Shown piece by piece: positions 51,299-60,142 of a stretch of DNA of 64,000 nucleotides. This stretch comes from an uncultured bacterium. Its GTDB lineage: Bacteria; Bacteroidota; Bacteroidia; Bacteroidales; Muribaculaceae. Positions within the stretch are counted from its first letter, which is position 1. Every line of letters starts with the position of its first letter. A program made the translations under genes and the position numbers. The DNA lies in contig CAJMMT010000008.1 of the NCBI GenBank assembly GCA_905214715.1, positions 52,531 to 116,530 on the forward strand, given 5' to 3'. A model generated the notes under the pieces. It worked only from the letters and a program-made list of their open reading frames with translations, searched no databases and was not told where the DNA came from.

Positions 51299-52543
51299 TT
51301 ATTTCGGACTCTGAAAAGAGGATGAATAACCATCGTTATGTCCCGGGTGTCCGTTTACGAGTTGCGAGGCAAGCTTCAGGGATTGCGAGCCGGGGACTGT
51401 GTTTATCGAGTCTATGGCTTTCATCAGACGGGAATGTACCGATTTACGCGCCAGTACCTCAGGTTGTACAAAAAGCGACGGAGGTATGGAACGCCGGTCT
51501 TTTATATTGTCCATCCATATGCCGGCCCTTTTCAGTGGAATGTCGGTTATAAAAATGGAATCAAGTACATTCTCTGCCGCCTGTATGAGTATAAGAGTGT
51601 CGTCAGTCCAGTCATCGAGATCCATGGCAGCCGAAAAAGTACGTCGGCTTATGTCCGAGCGAAACGGATTTGTAGACAAAAACACACCTATCCGGCGACA
51701 TACACCTTTCATGGTACGTAATTTCTTGGCACAGTCCGCAGTATAGATGGATACGCGTGCCCGAACGTAATCATAGTCGGTAACATCTTCAGGAAAAGTG
51801 CGCGATTCGCTTATGCTGTCTTGCAATGCATGTTCCGTATGCTCAAGGGTTATACAAGGCGTTCCGTGCAATTCAAGCCATGATCTCTCTCCGGTGACCC
51901 CAAGAGCCGACCTTATCCATCTCCGGTCTTTTGCCGCGAAATCCGCTATGGTGTGCATGCCGTTGACATATAATTTTTTTGCCAATCTGCGACCTACTCC
52001 CCACAGCTCGCCGATAGGCATCTCACTCATTACAGGTATGGCATCGAGAGGGTCGGTTATCACTCCTGTAGGTCTCCCCCTTTTCTTGCATGTCTCCGTG
52101 ACTATCTTAGCCAGTGTCTTGGTGGGCGCGAACCCGATGGTTACCGGCAGACCGAGTTCCGACAGACAGCAGCGGTATATTTCGGTTCCTATGTTGTAGA
52201 GCTCGCCCGGTGGAATACCATCCATATCAAGAAAGGCCTCGTCTACGGAATAGTCCTGCGTGGAAGGAGCGAATCTGCGGAATATATCATGTACCTTCAT
52301 AGACAGCGAGCGGTACAGCAGATGGTCGCCCGAAAGCGCCAACAGCCTACCGTCGGCTATCAGATCCTTGATTTGGAATGCAGGCTGTCCCATTTTAACA
52401 CCGAGTGCCTTGGCTTCGTTGCTACGCGCTATGACGCAACCATCGTTATTGCTCAATACTACTACCGGCCTACGTTCAAGACGCGGGTCGCGGGTGCGTT
52501 CGCACGATACGAAAAAATTATTGCAGTCAGCCAGTCCGAACAT
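51299..52543 (-). CDS. umuC: Y-family DNA polymerase V catalytic subunit
   Basis: The 414-residue protein has the polymerase signature FGLADCNNFFVSCERTRDP (start), SNNDGCVIARSNEAKALGV, and the active-site acidic pair in DYSVDEAFLDMDG (about 98-110), then the helix-hairpin-helix and the little finger (DWTDDTLILIQAAENV-type). It performs error-prone lesion bypass in the SOS response. UmuD is normally encoded just upstream and is not present here, since rlmH is the next gene upstream with only 35 bases between. Confidence 0.9.
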   Translation of the reverse strand: MFGLADCNNFFVSCERTRDPRLERRPVVVLSNNDGCVIARSNEAKALGVKMGQPAFQIKDLIADGRLLALSGDHLLYRSLSMKVHDIFRRFAPSTQDYSVDEAFLDMDGIPPGELYNIGTEIYRCCLSELGLPVTIGFAPTKTLAKIVTETCKKRGRPTGVITDPLDAIPVMSEMPIGELWGVGRRLAKKLYVNGMHTIADFAAKDRRWIRSALGVTGERSWLELHGTPCITLEHTEHALQDSISESRTFPEDVTDYDYVRARVSIYTADCAKKLRTMKGVCRRIGVFLSTNPFRSDISRRTFSAAMDLDDWTDDTLILIQAAENVLDSIFITDIPLKRAGIWMDNIKDRRSIPPSLFVQPEVLARKSVHSRLMKAIDSINTVPGSQSLKLASQLVNGHPGHNDGYSSSFQSPK

Positions 52544-52578
52544 AATTTTTAATCGTTGTGTCGGTTATCAGATGCTAT

Positions 52579-53052
52579 CTATTCATGGTGATACGGTTCG
52601 CCACGCAGAATAGTCATGGCACGATACAGCTGTTCGACGAAAAAAAGTCTTACCATTTCATGGCTGAACGTCATTTTCGACAGCGACAGCTTACGATCGC
52701 ATCGGGCGTAAACCTCTTGAGAAAATCCATAAGGGCCGCCGACCACAAATATGACTCTTTTGCGTCCGGTACTCATTATTTTTTCTATCATACCTGCGAA
52801 TTTGACAGATGTAGGCTCCTCTCCCCTTTCATCAAGAAGCACTACCATGTCGGACGATGAGAACTCTGAAAGCAGCAGTTTCCCTTCTGCCTCTTTCTGC
52901 TGGTCGGTGGTTAATTTTCGGGCGTTGCGCAGATCCGGAATAGATTTAATACGGAACGATACATAGTGTGAAAGACGTTTCAGGTACTGTTCTATTCCTG
53001 TCTCGATATAAGCTGTTGATGTTTTTCCTATTGTAAGAAGGACTATCTCCAT
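52579..53052 (-). CDS. rlmH: 23S rRNA (pseudouridine1915-N3)-methyltransferase
   Basis: Started at MEIVLLTIGKTSTAYIETGI the protein has 157 residues, the normal RlmH length; the longer frame is rejected. It shows the SPOUT knot: VVLLDERGEEPTSVKFAGMI (about 71-90), VIFVVGGPYGFSQEV (about 99-113) and LSLSKMTFSHEMVRLFFVEQLYRA. It methylates pseudouridine 1915 of 23S rRNA. Confidence 0.95.
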   Translation of the reverse strand: MEIVLLTIGKTSTAYIETGIEQYLKRLSHYVSFRIKSIPDLRNARKLTTDQQKEAEGKLLLSEFSSSDMVVLLDERGEEPTSVKFAGMIEKIMSTGRKRVIFVVGGPYGFSQEVYARCDRKLSLSKMTFSHEMVRLFFVEQLYRAMTILRGEPYHHE

Positions 53053-53136
53053 GTTTTTTAACTCTGACAAATCGGCTGTCCCGGTTCCGAGCATGCAACC
53101 GATGGCGGTTTGATGCCAAAAATACAAAAAAATAGC

Positions 53137-53144
53137 TAAATTTG
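53137..53144 (+). promoter_or_regulatory. -7 box upstream of nadC
   Basis: TAAATTTG fits TAnnTTTG. The upstream TTTG (53109-53112) is 24 bases away, longer than ideal, so this is tentative. The leader would be about 75 bases. Confidence 0.45.
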
Positions 53145-53222
53145 CATATCCTCGGAGTATGTTTCGGATTCCATATCTGAAATTATCCGGGAGTACTACA
53201 AGCTATATACCTACAAGACAAC

Positions 53223-54071
53223 ATGAAGACAAGAGATGAACTTATAGACGATCTGCTTACATTGGCGTTTGCTGAAGATATAGGCGATGGCGACCATACC
53301 ACACTTTCCACGATTCCGGCTGACGCCATGGGACGCAGTCGACTCCTTATAAAGGAAGAGGGTATCCTGGCAGGAGTAGAGGTGGCCCGCAAGGTACTTG
53401 CGAAAGTAGATCCGGGAATAAGAATGGAAGTGTTTATCGGGGATGGCGCGAAGGTAAAGCCAGGCGATGTGGCGTTTATAGCCGAGGGATCGGTACGTTC
53501 CCTGTTAATAGCCGAACGCACCATGCTTAATATAATGCAACGTATGAGCGGTGTCGCCACCATGACCCACCGTTACCAGAGCGAGCTGTCGGGACTCAAG
53601 ACGCGAGTTCTTGATACACGCAAGACAACCCCCGGCATGCGTATGCTGGAGAAAGAAGCCGTAAAGATAGGGGGCGGAACCAATCACCGTATCGGCCTTT
53701 TCGATATGATTCTGATAAAAGACAATCATGAAGATTTCGCGGGAGGACTTGAGAAAGCCGTGGAACGTGCGAGACAGTATTGCCGCGACAACGGCAAAGA
53801 CTTGAAAATCGAGGTAGAGGTGCGTTCGCTCGACGACATTCGCCGTCTGATGGCGATAGGAGGCGTAGACCGTGTGATGTTTGACAATTTCACTCCGGAA
53901 CTTACACGCGAGGCCGTCGGCATCGTAAACGGTACGATGGAAACCGAATCATCAGGAGGTATAACACTGTCTAACCTGCGCCAATACGGAGAGGCCGGTG
54001 TAGACTTCATATCCGTAGGAGCCCTTACCCACAGTGTCAAGGGACTCGACATGTCGTTCAAGGCATTCTGA
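53223..54071 (+). CDS. nadC: Nicotinate-nucleotide pyrophosphorylase (carboxylating)
   Basis: The 282-residue enzyme makes nicotinate mononucleotide from quinolinate and PRPP in NAD synthesis. Visible motifs are RTMLNIMQRMSGVATMTHRYQ (about 100-120), DTRKTTPGMRMLEKEAVKIGGG (about 137-158), HRIGLFDMILIKDNH (about 160-174) and MFDNFTPE (about 220). Full length. It is followed closely by yraN (nine bases) and trmN6. Confidence 0.96.
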   Translation: MKTRDELIDDLLTLAFAEDIGDGDHTTLSTIPADAMGRSRLLIKEEGILAGVEVARKVLAKVDPGIRMEVFIGDGAKVKPGDVAFIAEGSVRSLLIAERTMLNIMQRMSGVATMTHRYQSELSGLKTRVLDTRKTTPGMRMLEKEAVKIGGGTNHRIGLFDMILIKDNHEDFAGGLEKAVERARQYCRDNGKDLKIEVEVRSLDDIRRLMAIGGVDRVMFDNFTPELTREAVGIVNGTMETESSGGITLSNLRQYGEAGVDFISVGALTHSVKGLDMSFKAF

Positions 54072-54080
54072 CGTGGTGTC

Positions 54081-54476
54081 ATGGGTGCCGAGAGCGTGGA
54101 AAAGCGCAAAAGAGCTGAATCCTGGGGAAAAGAGGCCGAGCAGATAGCGGCTGATTATCTGCTTGGCCTCGGATATACCATACGGGAACGAAACTGGAAA
54201 GTGGCAGGCCGATTCGAAATCGACATCATAGCCCAGTATGAAGACAACATCGTACTTGTGGAGGTAAAAGCCCGCGATGGTCGCCATACCGATGCCGTGG
54301 ATGCCGTGGACAATCATAAGATGAGGCAGATGGTGCGTGCGGCAGATGCCTATATCGGCAATTTGAGCGAACCTTATTACTATCGTTTCGACATAATAGC
54401 GATAACGGGATGCCCGGGCGATTATAAGCTCGACCATTATCCCAACGCCTTTCTATCGCCGTTGTCCGGTTCTTGA
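54081..54476 (+). CDS. YraN/UPF0102 family nuclease-like protein
   Basis: The 131-residue protein has the restriction-endonuclease-like core of UPF0102: RAESWGKEAEQIAADYLLGLGY (about 10-31), ERNWKVAGRFEIDIIAQYEDNIVLVEVKARDG (about 35-66; E-x-D...VLVEVK carries the likely metal ligands) and DNHKMRQMVRAADAYI. The family is universal in bacteria and probably a structure-specific nuclease, though its job is not settled. Immediately follows nadC. Confidence 0.9.
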   Translation: MGAESVEKRKRAESWGKEAEQIAADYLLGLGYTIRERNWKVAGRFEIDIIAQYEDNIVLVEVKARDGRHTDAVDAVDNHKMRQMVRAADAYIGNLSEPYYYRFDIIAITGCPGDYKLDHYPNAFLSPLSGS

Positions 54477-54529
54477 GTGTAGAGTCCCGGCAAGTGTTGC
54501 ATTTAGTATATAATATTCCCATGTAAGAT

Positions 54530-55267
54530 ATGAAAGAAAGGCTCTTCCGATTCAAACAATTCTCGGTAGACCATTCCCGCAGTGCCATGAAAGTGGGTGT
54601 CGATTCGGTTTTGCTGGGTGCTTGGGCTCCTTTGTGTGGCGCATCACGAATACTGGATGTGGGTTCAGGGTGTGGTCTGCTTGCGCTGATGGCAGCTCAG
54701 AGAAACGGAACCGCCCGCATAGATGCTGTCGAGATAGAGGAAGAGGCCGCGGCAGAGTCTGCATGCAATTTCAAGGCTTCGCCCTGGAGCGACCGGTTAC
54801 ATATAATCCGGGCCGGATTCGAATCGTTCGCATCTCTCGGTGAAAACCGGGCACGTTACGATTTTATCATAAGCAATCCTCCATATTTCAGGTCAGGCGT
54901 GGATTCCGCAACCGATTCCCGTATGTTGGCGCGCCATCAGGGCGACTTGTCGCCGTCCAGTCTGCTTGAAACAGGACGGCTTTGTCTTGCAAACGGCGGT
55001 CATATCGCCATGGTATTGCCATGTGATATTGCTGCTTCAATGCTTACTATCGCATCCTCGCTCGGATATGTTCTTCAGGCAAAGTGCGATGTCAGAGGAC
55101 GCAGGGAACTCCCGCCCAAAAGGTCTCTGCTTCTTTGGCGATTTAACCCTGAAGCGGAGAAAAAGATCGGGAGTTGCATATTTACGGAACTGATACTTGA
55201 CAAAAATCCCGGTGAGCCTACCGGGCAACACCGGGATCTTTGCCGTGATTTCTATCTTAAATTCTGA
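54530..55267 (+). CDS. trmN6: tRNA1(Val) (adenine37-N6)-methyltransferase
   Basis: The 245-residue methyltransferase opens with FRFKQFSVDHSRSAMKVGVDSVLLGAWA (about 5-32), has the SAM motif ILDVGSGCGLLALMAAQRNG (about 40-59) and the catalytic NPPY tetrapeptide in FIISNPPYFRSGVDS (about 112-126). These are hallmarks of the YfiC/TrmN6 group that methylates A37 of tRNA-Val. Cotranscription with yraN is likely, 53 bases downstream. Confidence 0.9.
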   Translation: MKERLFRFKQFSVDHSRSAMKVGVDSVLLGAWAPLCGASRILDVGSGCGLLALMAAQRNGTARIDAVEIEEEAAAESACNFKASPWSDRLHIIRAGFESFASLGENRARYDFIISNPPYFRSGVDSATDSRMLARHQGDLSPSSLLETGRLCLANGGHIAMVLPCDIAASMLTIASSLGYVLQAKCDVRGRRELPPKRSLLLWRFNPEAEKKIGSCIFTELILDKNPGEPTGQHRDLCRDFYLKF

Positions 55268-55273
55268 ATGGAA

Positions 55274-55296
55274 TATACCGTACGTTAACCGGTATA
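55274..55296. terminator. Weak hairpin between trmN6 and the channel gene
   Basis: TATACCG and CGGTATA are separated by nine bases in the short convergent gap. It is the only candidate terminator there. Confidence 0.35.
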
Positions 55297-55301
55297 CCGC
55301 A

Positions 55302-56087
55302 TTATGTGGTCTCGCTGTCAGTCTTTTTCCCTCCGTCCGTTTCAGTATTGGCTTTCCCTTTATGCAGAGGGATAGGCATTTTATTCAATACCTCGATACC
55401 TTCGTTGTTGCGTTTCTTGATAATTGAGGTAACATAGACAGTGAATATCGGGAACATCATCATGCCAAGAGCGGCGAGAAGCACCGAAAGTACACGGCCT
55501 ACGGTAGTGACTGCGATTATGTTAGAACCAACGGTGGTCACATCCATAAAAGCCCACCACAGGGCATCGTAATATGTCTGCACCAATGGGTTTATGCTTT
55601 TCTCGAATACAAAGAATACAAGTGAACTGAAATAAATGGAGGCCATCAGGGTGGTTAGGTAAGTGATAAACAGAGAGGCCGCCTTGTTATAGGTGAACCA
55701 TCCCACCACAACCGCCATCGCATACCCGCCTCTGACAAGCGGAACGAATCTCAACAGGTATCCTACACGGGGAGGAAAAGTTAGCCCCAGAGCCTCTATA
55801 ATACTCAAATACGGTATGGATACAAGCAGGAAGAGGAGGTGGGTCCATATATAATACCATTTCTTCGGGGCGAGAATCAACTCCAGAAAAAAATCAGCCA
55901 GAAAGAGGATACAGATCCAGAACTGAATATTCATGAATTCCGGCTGTTTATAGAAGGCTATGTTCTTGAATGTGTCTATGGATATGAACACTACAAGGAA
56001 AATGGCCAATAAGAGCACCATTACATGCAGTCCGCTTATGAACCACCGTCGCTCTTTATCAAGTCTGTATGATGAGGATGCTGTCAT
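55302..56087 (-). CDS. Potassium-channel-like membrane protein with altered filter (TTVGSN)
   Basis: The 261-residue protein has about six hydrophobic segments (first about 17-38, last about 195-220) in the voltage-gated-like channel layout. The pore loop reads YDALWWAFMDVTTVGSNIIAVTTVGRVLSVLLAALGMM (about 170-207). The selectivity filter TTVGSN replaces the usual TTVGYGD, so the second Gly is missing and Ser/Asn stand in. Selectivity for K+ is therefore doubtful. It shares four bases with the upstream CbiO-type ATPase gene and is the last gene of that operon. Confidence 0.8.
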   Translation of the reverse strand: MTASSSYRLDKERRWFISGLHVMVLLLAIFLVVFISIDTFKNIAFYKQPEFMNIQFWICILFLADFFLELILAPKKWYYIWTHLLFLLVSIPYLSIIEALGLTFPPRVGYLLRFVPLVRGGYAMAVVVGWFTYNKAASLFITYLTTLMASIYFSSLVFFVFEKSINPLVQTYYDALWWAFMDVTTVGSNIIAVTTVGRVLSVLLAALGMMMFPIFTVYVTSIIKKRNNEGIEVLNKMPIPLHKGKANTETDGGKKTDSETT

Positions 56088-56860
56088 AATTCGAAAGTTT
56101 TAAATGGTTTCACACAATCTCCGGGAATAGCTTCCCCGAACTCAGTTATGTTGTCTATTCCTATAAGTTCAAGCAACGAATGGTCTTTCATTAGCCGATC
56201 GATAGAGGTGTCGGCCGCAACCTTCCCGTCAGCCAGTATAATGGCTCTTTCGCATAGCCTTCGGGCAATAAGCAGGTCGTGGGTGGCTATGATACAGGTA
56301 TGTCTGAACTTTTCAAGAATACTTATCAACTCGCATTTAGCCTTCCAGTCAAGGTTTGCCGTTGGTTCGTCAAGAACAAGTATGTTTGGTTCCATTGACA
56401 GAACCGTCGCCATTGCGGCCATACGTTTTTGTCCGCCAGAAAGCTGAGCAGGGTTACGGTGTCTCAGATGTTCTATACCGGTCTGGTGCAAAGCGCGGGT
56501 TACACGTGTTTCCACCTCGTCGCGCGGTAGCTTCATGTTTACCGGACCGAAAGCCACATCCTCTTCTACCGTTGGCATGAAAAGTTGGTCATCGGCATTT
56601 TGGAAAACCATTCCTACCGACTGTCGTATCAGTGGCAATGTTTTCCGCGTTACCGGTATTCCTCCGATATCGATGGTTCCGGAATCGGCGGTCAACAGAC
56701 CGTTCATAGTGAGCAGTAAGGTGGATTTGCCGGCTCCGTTCATACCGAGCAATGCCACCTTCTCGCCATGGGTTACAAGAAACGATACTCCTTTTAGCAC
56801 TTCTCCCGATTCCGGATACGAGAAACGTACATCTGTATATTTTATGTAATGATGCGACAT
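56084..56860 (-). CDS. cbiO: Cobalt/nickel ECF transporter ATPase
   Basis: The 258-residue ABC ATPase has Walker A GMNGAGKSTLLLTM (about 38-51), Q-loop FQNADDQLFMP (about 85-95), signature PAQLSGGQKRMAAMATVLS (about 137-155) and Walker B ILVLDEPTANLD (about 158-169). It lies between CbiQ and the channel gene on the same strand, with a 16-base gap to cbiQ. It powers import of Co2+ or Ni2+. Confidence 0.92.
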   Translation of the reverse strand: MSHHYIKYTDVRFSYPESGEVLKGVSFLVTHGEKVALLGMNGAGKSTLLLTMNGLLTADSGTIDIGGIPVTRKTLPLIRQSVGMVFQNADDQLFMPTVEEDVAFGPVNMKLPRDEVETRVTRALHQTGIEHLRHRNPAQLSGGQKRMAAMATVLSMEPNILVLDEPTANLDWKAKCELISILEKFRHTCIIATHDLLIARRLCERAIILADGKVAADTSIDRLMKDHSLLELIGIDNITEFGEAIPGDCVKPFKTFEL

Positions 56861-56876
56861 GTTGTCTGAGATTAAA

Positions 56877-57653
56877 TTATAAGCAGCCCCATATCCTTAT
56901 GACAGTGAAAACAGCAACTGAAGTCACGAGCCATAGAGAATCGGTAAGCGTCCATTTCTGTCGGCTGAAATACATGTTGGGTATCTCTCCATTGTAACCC
57001 CGGCAGAGCATGGCGCGATGAATATGCTCCGCCCGAGTCACGCTTCTGAGAAACAGCTGACCGATAAACGGTCCCCACATGCGGAGTGGCATTCTTTTCA
57101 CCCCATACCCCCTGCTTTCCCTTGCTCGCCGCATAGACAATGCCTCTTCAAGCAGAACTCTGATGTATCGGTAAACCATCAACAGCTGATTTACGAGGAA
57201 TTTTGGCATCCCGAGTCTTGATAATGCCTGGCATACTCCCCTGAATCCCGACGATTCAATAAGCAGCATGGCTGCCTGAACGCACAGCATACCCCTAAGT
57301 ACGATACCTATGAATGTTATCCATCCGTGAGATATGCCGATTCCATATATGTAGATTGCAACCTGCCGGTCTACAACCGGATTGAAAATCCCGATAAGGG
57401 CAATCAATGGGAGTACCACCAGCGATTTGAGTAACAGGGATGTGAAGCTGATGCCCAGCCAGGGAGCGCCAACTACGAGCCATACCGCCATCCAAAGAAT
57501 CCCTTTCAGGTTATCTATCGGTATGGAAAGAAGCACTCCCAGAAACAGAACCACGCTTACAGTCATGGCCACAGGACCAATCGGCGGCTTTATTCCGTCT
57601 GTCCGGGCCTCAAGCGCCCGCATAGCTATGAGTGCTTTTTCAAGTTTGCTCAT
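56877..57653 (-). CDS. cbiQ: ECF transporter transmembrane component CbiQ
   Basis: The 258-residue protein has about five membrane segments and the coupling motif SMRRARESRGYG (about 169-180, the conserved A-R-G-type helix that docks on the ATPase). It joins the metal-binding component CbiM to CbiO. The gene follows cbiM after 70 bases. Confidence 0.9.
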   Translation of the reverse strand: MSKLEKALIAMRALEARTDGIKPPIGPVAMTVSVVLFLGVLLSIPIDNLKGILWMAVWLVVGAPWLGISFTSLLLKSLVVLPLIALIGIFNPVVDRQVAIYIYGIGISHGWITFIGIVLRGMLCVQAAMLLIESSGFRGVCQALSRLGMPKFLVNQLLMVYRYIRVLLEEALSMRRARESRGYGVKRMPLRMWGPFIGQLFLRSVTRAEHIHRAMLCRGYNGEIPNMYFSRQKWTLTDSLWLVTSVAVFTVIRIWGCL

Positions 57654-57723
57654 TTCCGGTTCCAGTTAAAAAAAGAATTCCTGAAATATCCGCATTATAG
57701 GAGAATCGCTGTCGGTTGATGTC

Positions 57724-58776
57724 CTATTTGGTTATGTCATCCATAGTTCTTGGCGTAGGGCGTTCGGCAGTGGGTTTTAGCTGGGCGCGTCTGCGGGCCA
57801 GGAACAATGATCCCAATCCCCATGCCAGCGATAGTGTTATCAGTGCTCCCACCACACCTGACAGCGCGTTTTCATAGTCCGGTAGGAAAGCTGTATGGTT
57901 TTGTATTGCGGCGGCTTGTGGAGCAAGAGCACTTACGGCCTCGGAAGGCTCTGTGGTGCCTATGATATGACGGATAGACCACTCAAGTCCATCGGGACAA
58001 CCAGAAGCGAAAAAAGCTATTACTCCGCCCAACAACAGTGCTCCACAACTGAAAACCAGCAATATTTTCTTCATGTTCCACTGGTGTCGGAGATGTGATA
58101 CCGGGACAGGGGGTGTACCCACATTCGCCGATTTGCTTTGAGGAACTAGAATCGAGGGACGGGTGTGCTGTACGAAACAGAGTACGGCAGCCGTCGCAAG
58201 CCCCTCTCCTATTCCTATAAACAGATGAATCCCGGTCATCAATGCCAGGAATCTGCCGGTAGAGAGTGCCGTTACTCCGGACAGCTCAGTTTCCAATGAC
58301 ACTCCGCAAGCTCCCATTTCAAGCGACAGCACGCAAGCCAGAATGGAGACCCAGAAAATTCTTACTCTGGATGCCGGATAACGCATGAGAGGCCGGAACA
58401 CGAGCGGATATACCACCAGACATGAACAAGCCGCCATGTTGAGCACATTGCATCCCAATGCGAGCAATCCTCCGTCGGCAAACACCAGACATTGTATCAA
58501 CAATACCGAAACAAGTGTTATGAACGCAGCCCAGGGACCAAGCATGGACGACAAAAGTATACCTCCTACTATATGACCGGAACTTCCGGTTGCGGGTATG
58601 GTGAAGTTTATCATCTGTGCCGCGAATATGAAGGCACCCATGACGCCCATAAGAGGAACGAGGCCCTCACGATTATCTTTCTTTATCTCTTTTCCAGCCA
58701 CTGCCGTAAGTATAACAGCCGCGATACCGGTTGCGGCGGCTACGGGTGTGGAAACAAGTGCATCTGCCATGTGCAT
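57724..58776 (-). CDS. cbiM: CbiM-type metal-binding component fused to PDGLE (CbiN-like) domain
   Basis: The 350-residue protein starts MHMADALVSTPVAAATG; the His at position 2 and the following HMADALVS fit the N-terminal metal site of CbiM and NikM, which binds Co2+ or Ni2+ through the amino terminus. Residues about 1-215 are the CbiM membrane domain (motif GSSGHIVGGILLSSMLGPWAA), then a linker and a PDGLE/CbiN-like domain (FFASGCPDGLEWSI, about 263-276). The call of cobalt or nickel cannot be made from sequence, but the neighbouring urea transporter hints at nickel. Confidence 0.88.
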   Translation of the reverse strand: MHMADALVSTPVAAATGIAAVILTAVAGKEIKKDNREGLVPLMGVMGAFIFAAQMINFTIPATGSSGHIVGGILLSSMLGPWAAFITLVSVLLIQCLVFADGGLLALGCNVLNMAACSCLVVYPLVFRPLMRYPASRVRIFWVSILACVLSLEMGACGVSLETELSGVTALSTGRFLALMTGIHLFIGIGEGLATAAVLCFVQHTRPSILVPQSKSANVGTPPVPVSHLRHQWNMKKILLVFSCGALLLGGVIAFFASGCPDGLEWSIRHIIGTTEPSEAVSALAPQAAAIQNHTAFLPDYENALSGVVGALITLSLAWGLGSLFLARRRAQLKPTAERPTPRTMDDITK

Positions 58777-58791
58777 AGTAGAATCGGTTTA

Positions 58792-58987
58792 AGAGAATGT
58801 TTGAATTTAACACGAATTTATAATTGAGAATGAATGGTAAATTCTTTCCATTCCCCCGAAGGTCTTTTTTGGCTGTTTCCGCCAAGATTTCGTCGGTTAC
58901 GGTGCCCGCACCGCGCCCTCCTCAACTTGCGGAAACATCTCAAAAAATCCTCTTCGCGTGAATGGAAGTTAAATCCAAACATTCTCT
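58792..58987. repeat. Inverted-repeat element between cbiM and the urea transporter
   Basis: AGAGAATGTTTGAATTTAAC at 58792-58811 is matched by its complement at 58968-58987 with one mismatch. The interior of 156 bases has no gene and contains GGTTACGGTGC, which also occurs with one change as GATTACGGTGC in the element at 2625-2808. The two share about 12 of 16 bases in their ends. Probably a small non-autonomous mobile element family. Confidence 0.65.
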
Positions 58988-59157
58988 AAGAAGTTTTCAT
59001 TTTTTTAAACGTTGACGGCCGTTTATGGTTCATTCAAGAAGCAGACACTTATGCTGTCTGGCTGGCGCGTATGTTATTACAGAGTATCCCGGTGAACTAA
59101 AAGCATTTTAAAAAGTTCTATAAAATAAAACCACCTTGGGTTAAAATTTGTACGATT

Positions 59158-60132
59158 ATGGGTAATAACGATTCCATTAAAGTGTCGACAGACACCATAG
59201 TGAAAAACTTTCCGCGTACCTGTCTGAGGGGCATAGGACAGGTGATGTTTCAGGATTCCATGTGGACGGGCATTCTATTTCTGGCCGGAATATTCTGGGG
59301 TGCTTACGCTGCCGGGATGCCTGCTGTGGCATGGGGTGCGGTCCTCGGCACCGTAGCATCTACATTGGCCGGATATTTTCTGAACCTCAAAGATGAGAAC
59401 GGAGCGCAAGGACTGTGGGGATTTAACGGCGTTTTGGTAGGATGCGCTTTCCCTACGTTCATGGGTTCCACTGTATGGATGTGGATAGCGCTGGTTCTGT
59501 GTGCCGCCATGACAACGTGGGTGCGTTCGGCATTCAATGCGGTGATGTCCCGCTGGGGTATAAGCTCATTTACATTTCCATTTGTGTTTCTTACATGGGT
59601 TTTCTTGCTTGCCGCGCGTGAATTCGCCGGCCTGCCTCCGACTCACATGTCGGTGCCAAGCATCAGTTTCGGAGTCGACACCTCGGTAAGTCTTGCATTC
59701 GGCGATCTTGTCATATATTGGCTTAAGGGAATAGCGCAGGTTTTTCTCATAGATAATTGGGTAACCGGTATTTTCTTCCTTGCGGCACTTGCGTGCAGTT
59801 CAGTCCGTGCGGCAGTCTGGGCGGCCGTGTCGTCGGCTATCGCGTTGCTTGTGGCATTGCTCTTCGGTGCGTCGGGAGGTGATATTTCCGCAGGCTTGTA
59901 CGGATTCAGCGCTGTGCTGACCGGTATAGCTCTTGGGGCCACGTTTTGCAACTTCGGTTGGAAGTCAGCCGTGTGGGCGATACTTGGCGTGGTGGCCACA
60001 GTATTCGTACAGGCAGCTATGAATGCCCTCCTCGCACCGGTGGGTATCGCCACTTTGACCGGTCCCTTCTGTGTAACGACATGGTTGTTCCTTTTCCCGG
60101 CCTATAAGATGTTCGCACCTAAAAACAGCTAA
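59158..60132 (+). CDS. Urea transporter (UT family)
   Basis: The 324-residue protein has about ten membrane segments in two halves. Each half has the UT pattern: RGIGQVMFQDSMWTGILFLAGIF with GLWGFNGVLVGCAFPTF (first half), and GIAQVFLIDNWVTGIFFLAALA with GLYGFSAVLTGIALGATF (second half). The filter-like segments are SSFTFPFVFLTW and ATLTGPFCVTTW. It allows urea to enter passively. A -7-like AAAATTTG sits ten bases before the ATG. No urease genes are in the window. Confidence 0.9.
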   Translation: MGNNDSIKVSTDTIVKNFPRTCLRGIGQVMFQDSMWTGILFLAGIFWGAYAAGMPAVAWGAVLGTVASTLAGYFLNLKDENGAQGLWGFNGVLVGCAFPTFMGSTVWMWIALVLCAAMTTWVRSAFNAVMSRWGISSFTFPFVFLTWVFLLAAREFAGLPPTHMSVPSISFGVDTSVSLAFGDLVIYWLKGIAQVFLIDNWVTGIFFLAALACSSVRAAVWAAVSSAIALLVALLFGASGGDISAGLYGFSAVLTGIALGATFCNFGWKSAVWAILGVVATVFVQAAMNALLAPVGIATLTGPFCVTTWLFLFPAYKMFAPKNS

Positions 60133-60142
60133 ACCAAATAGT

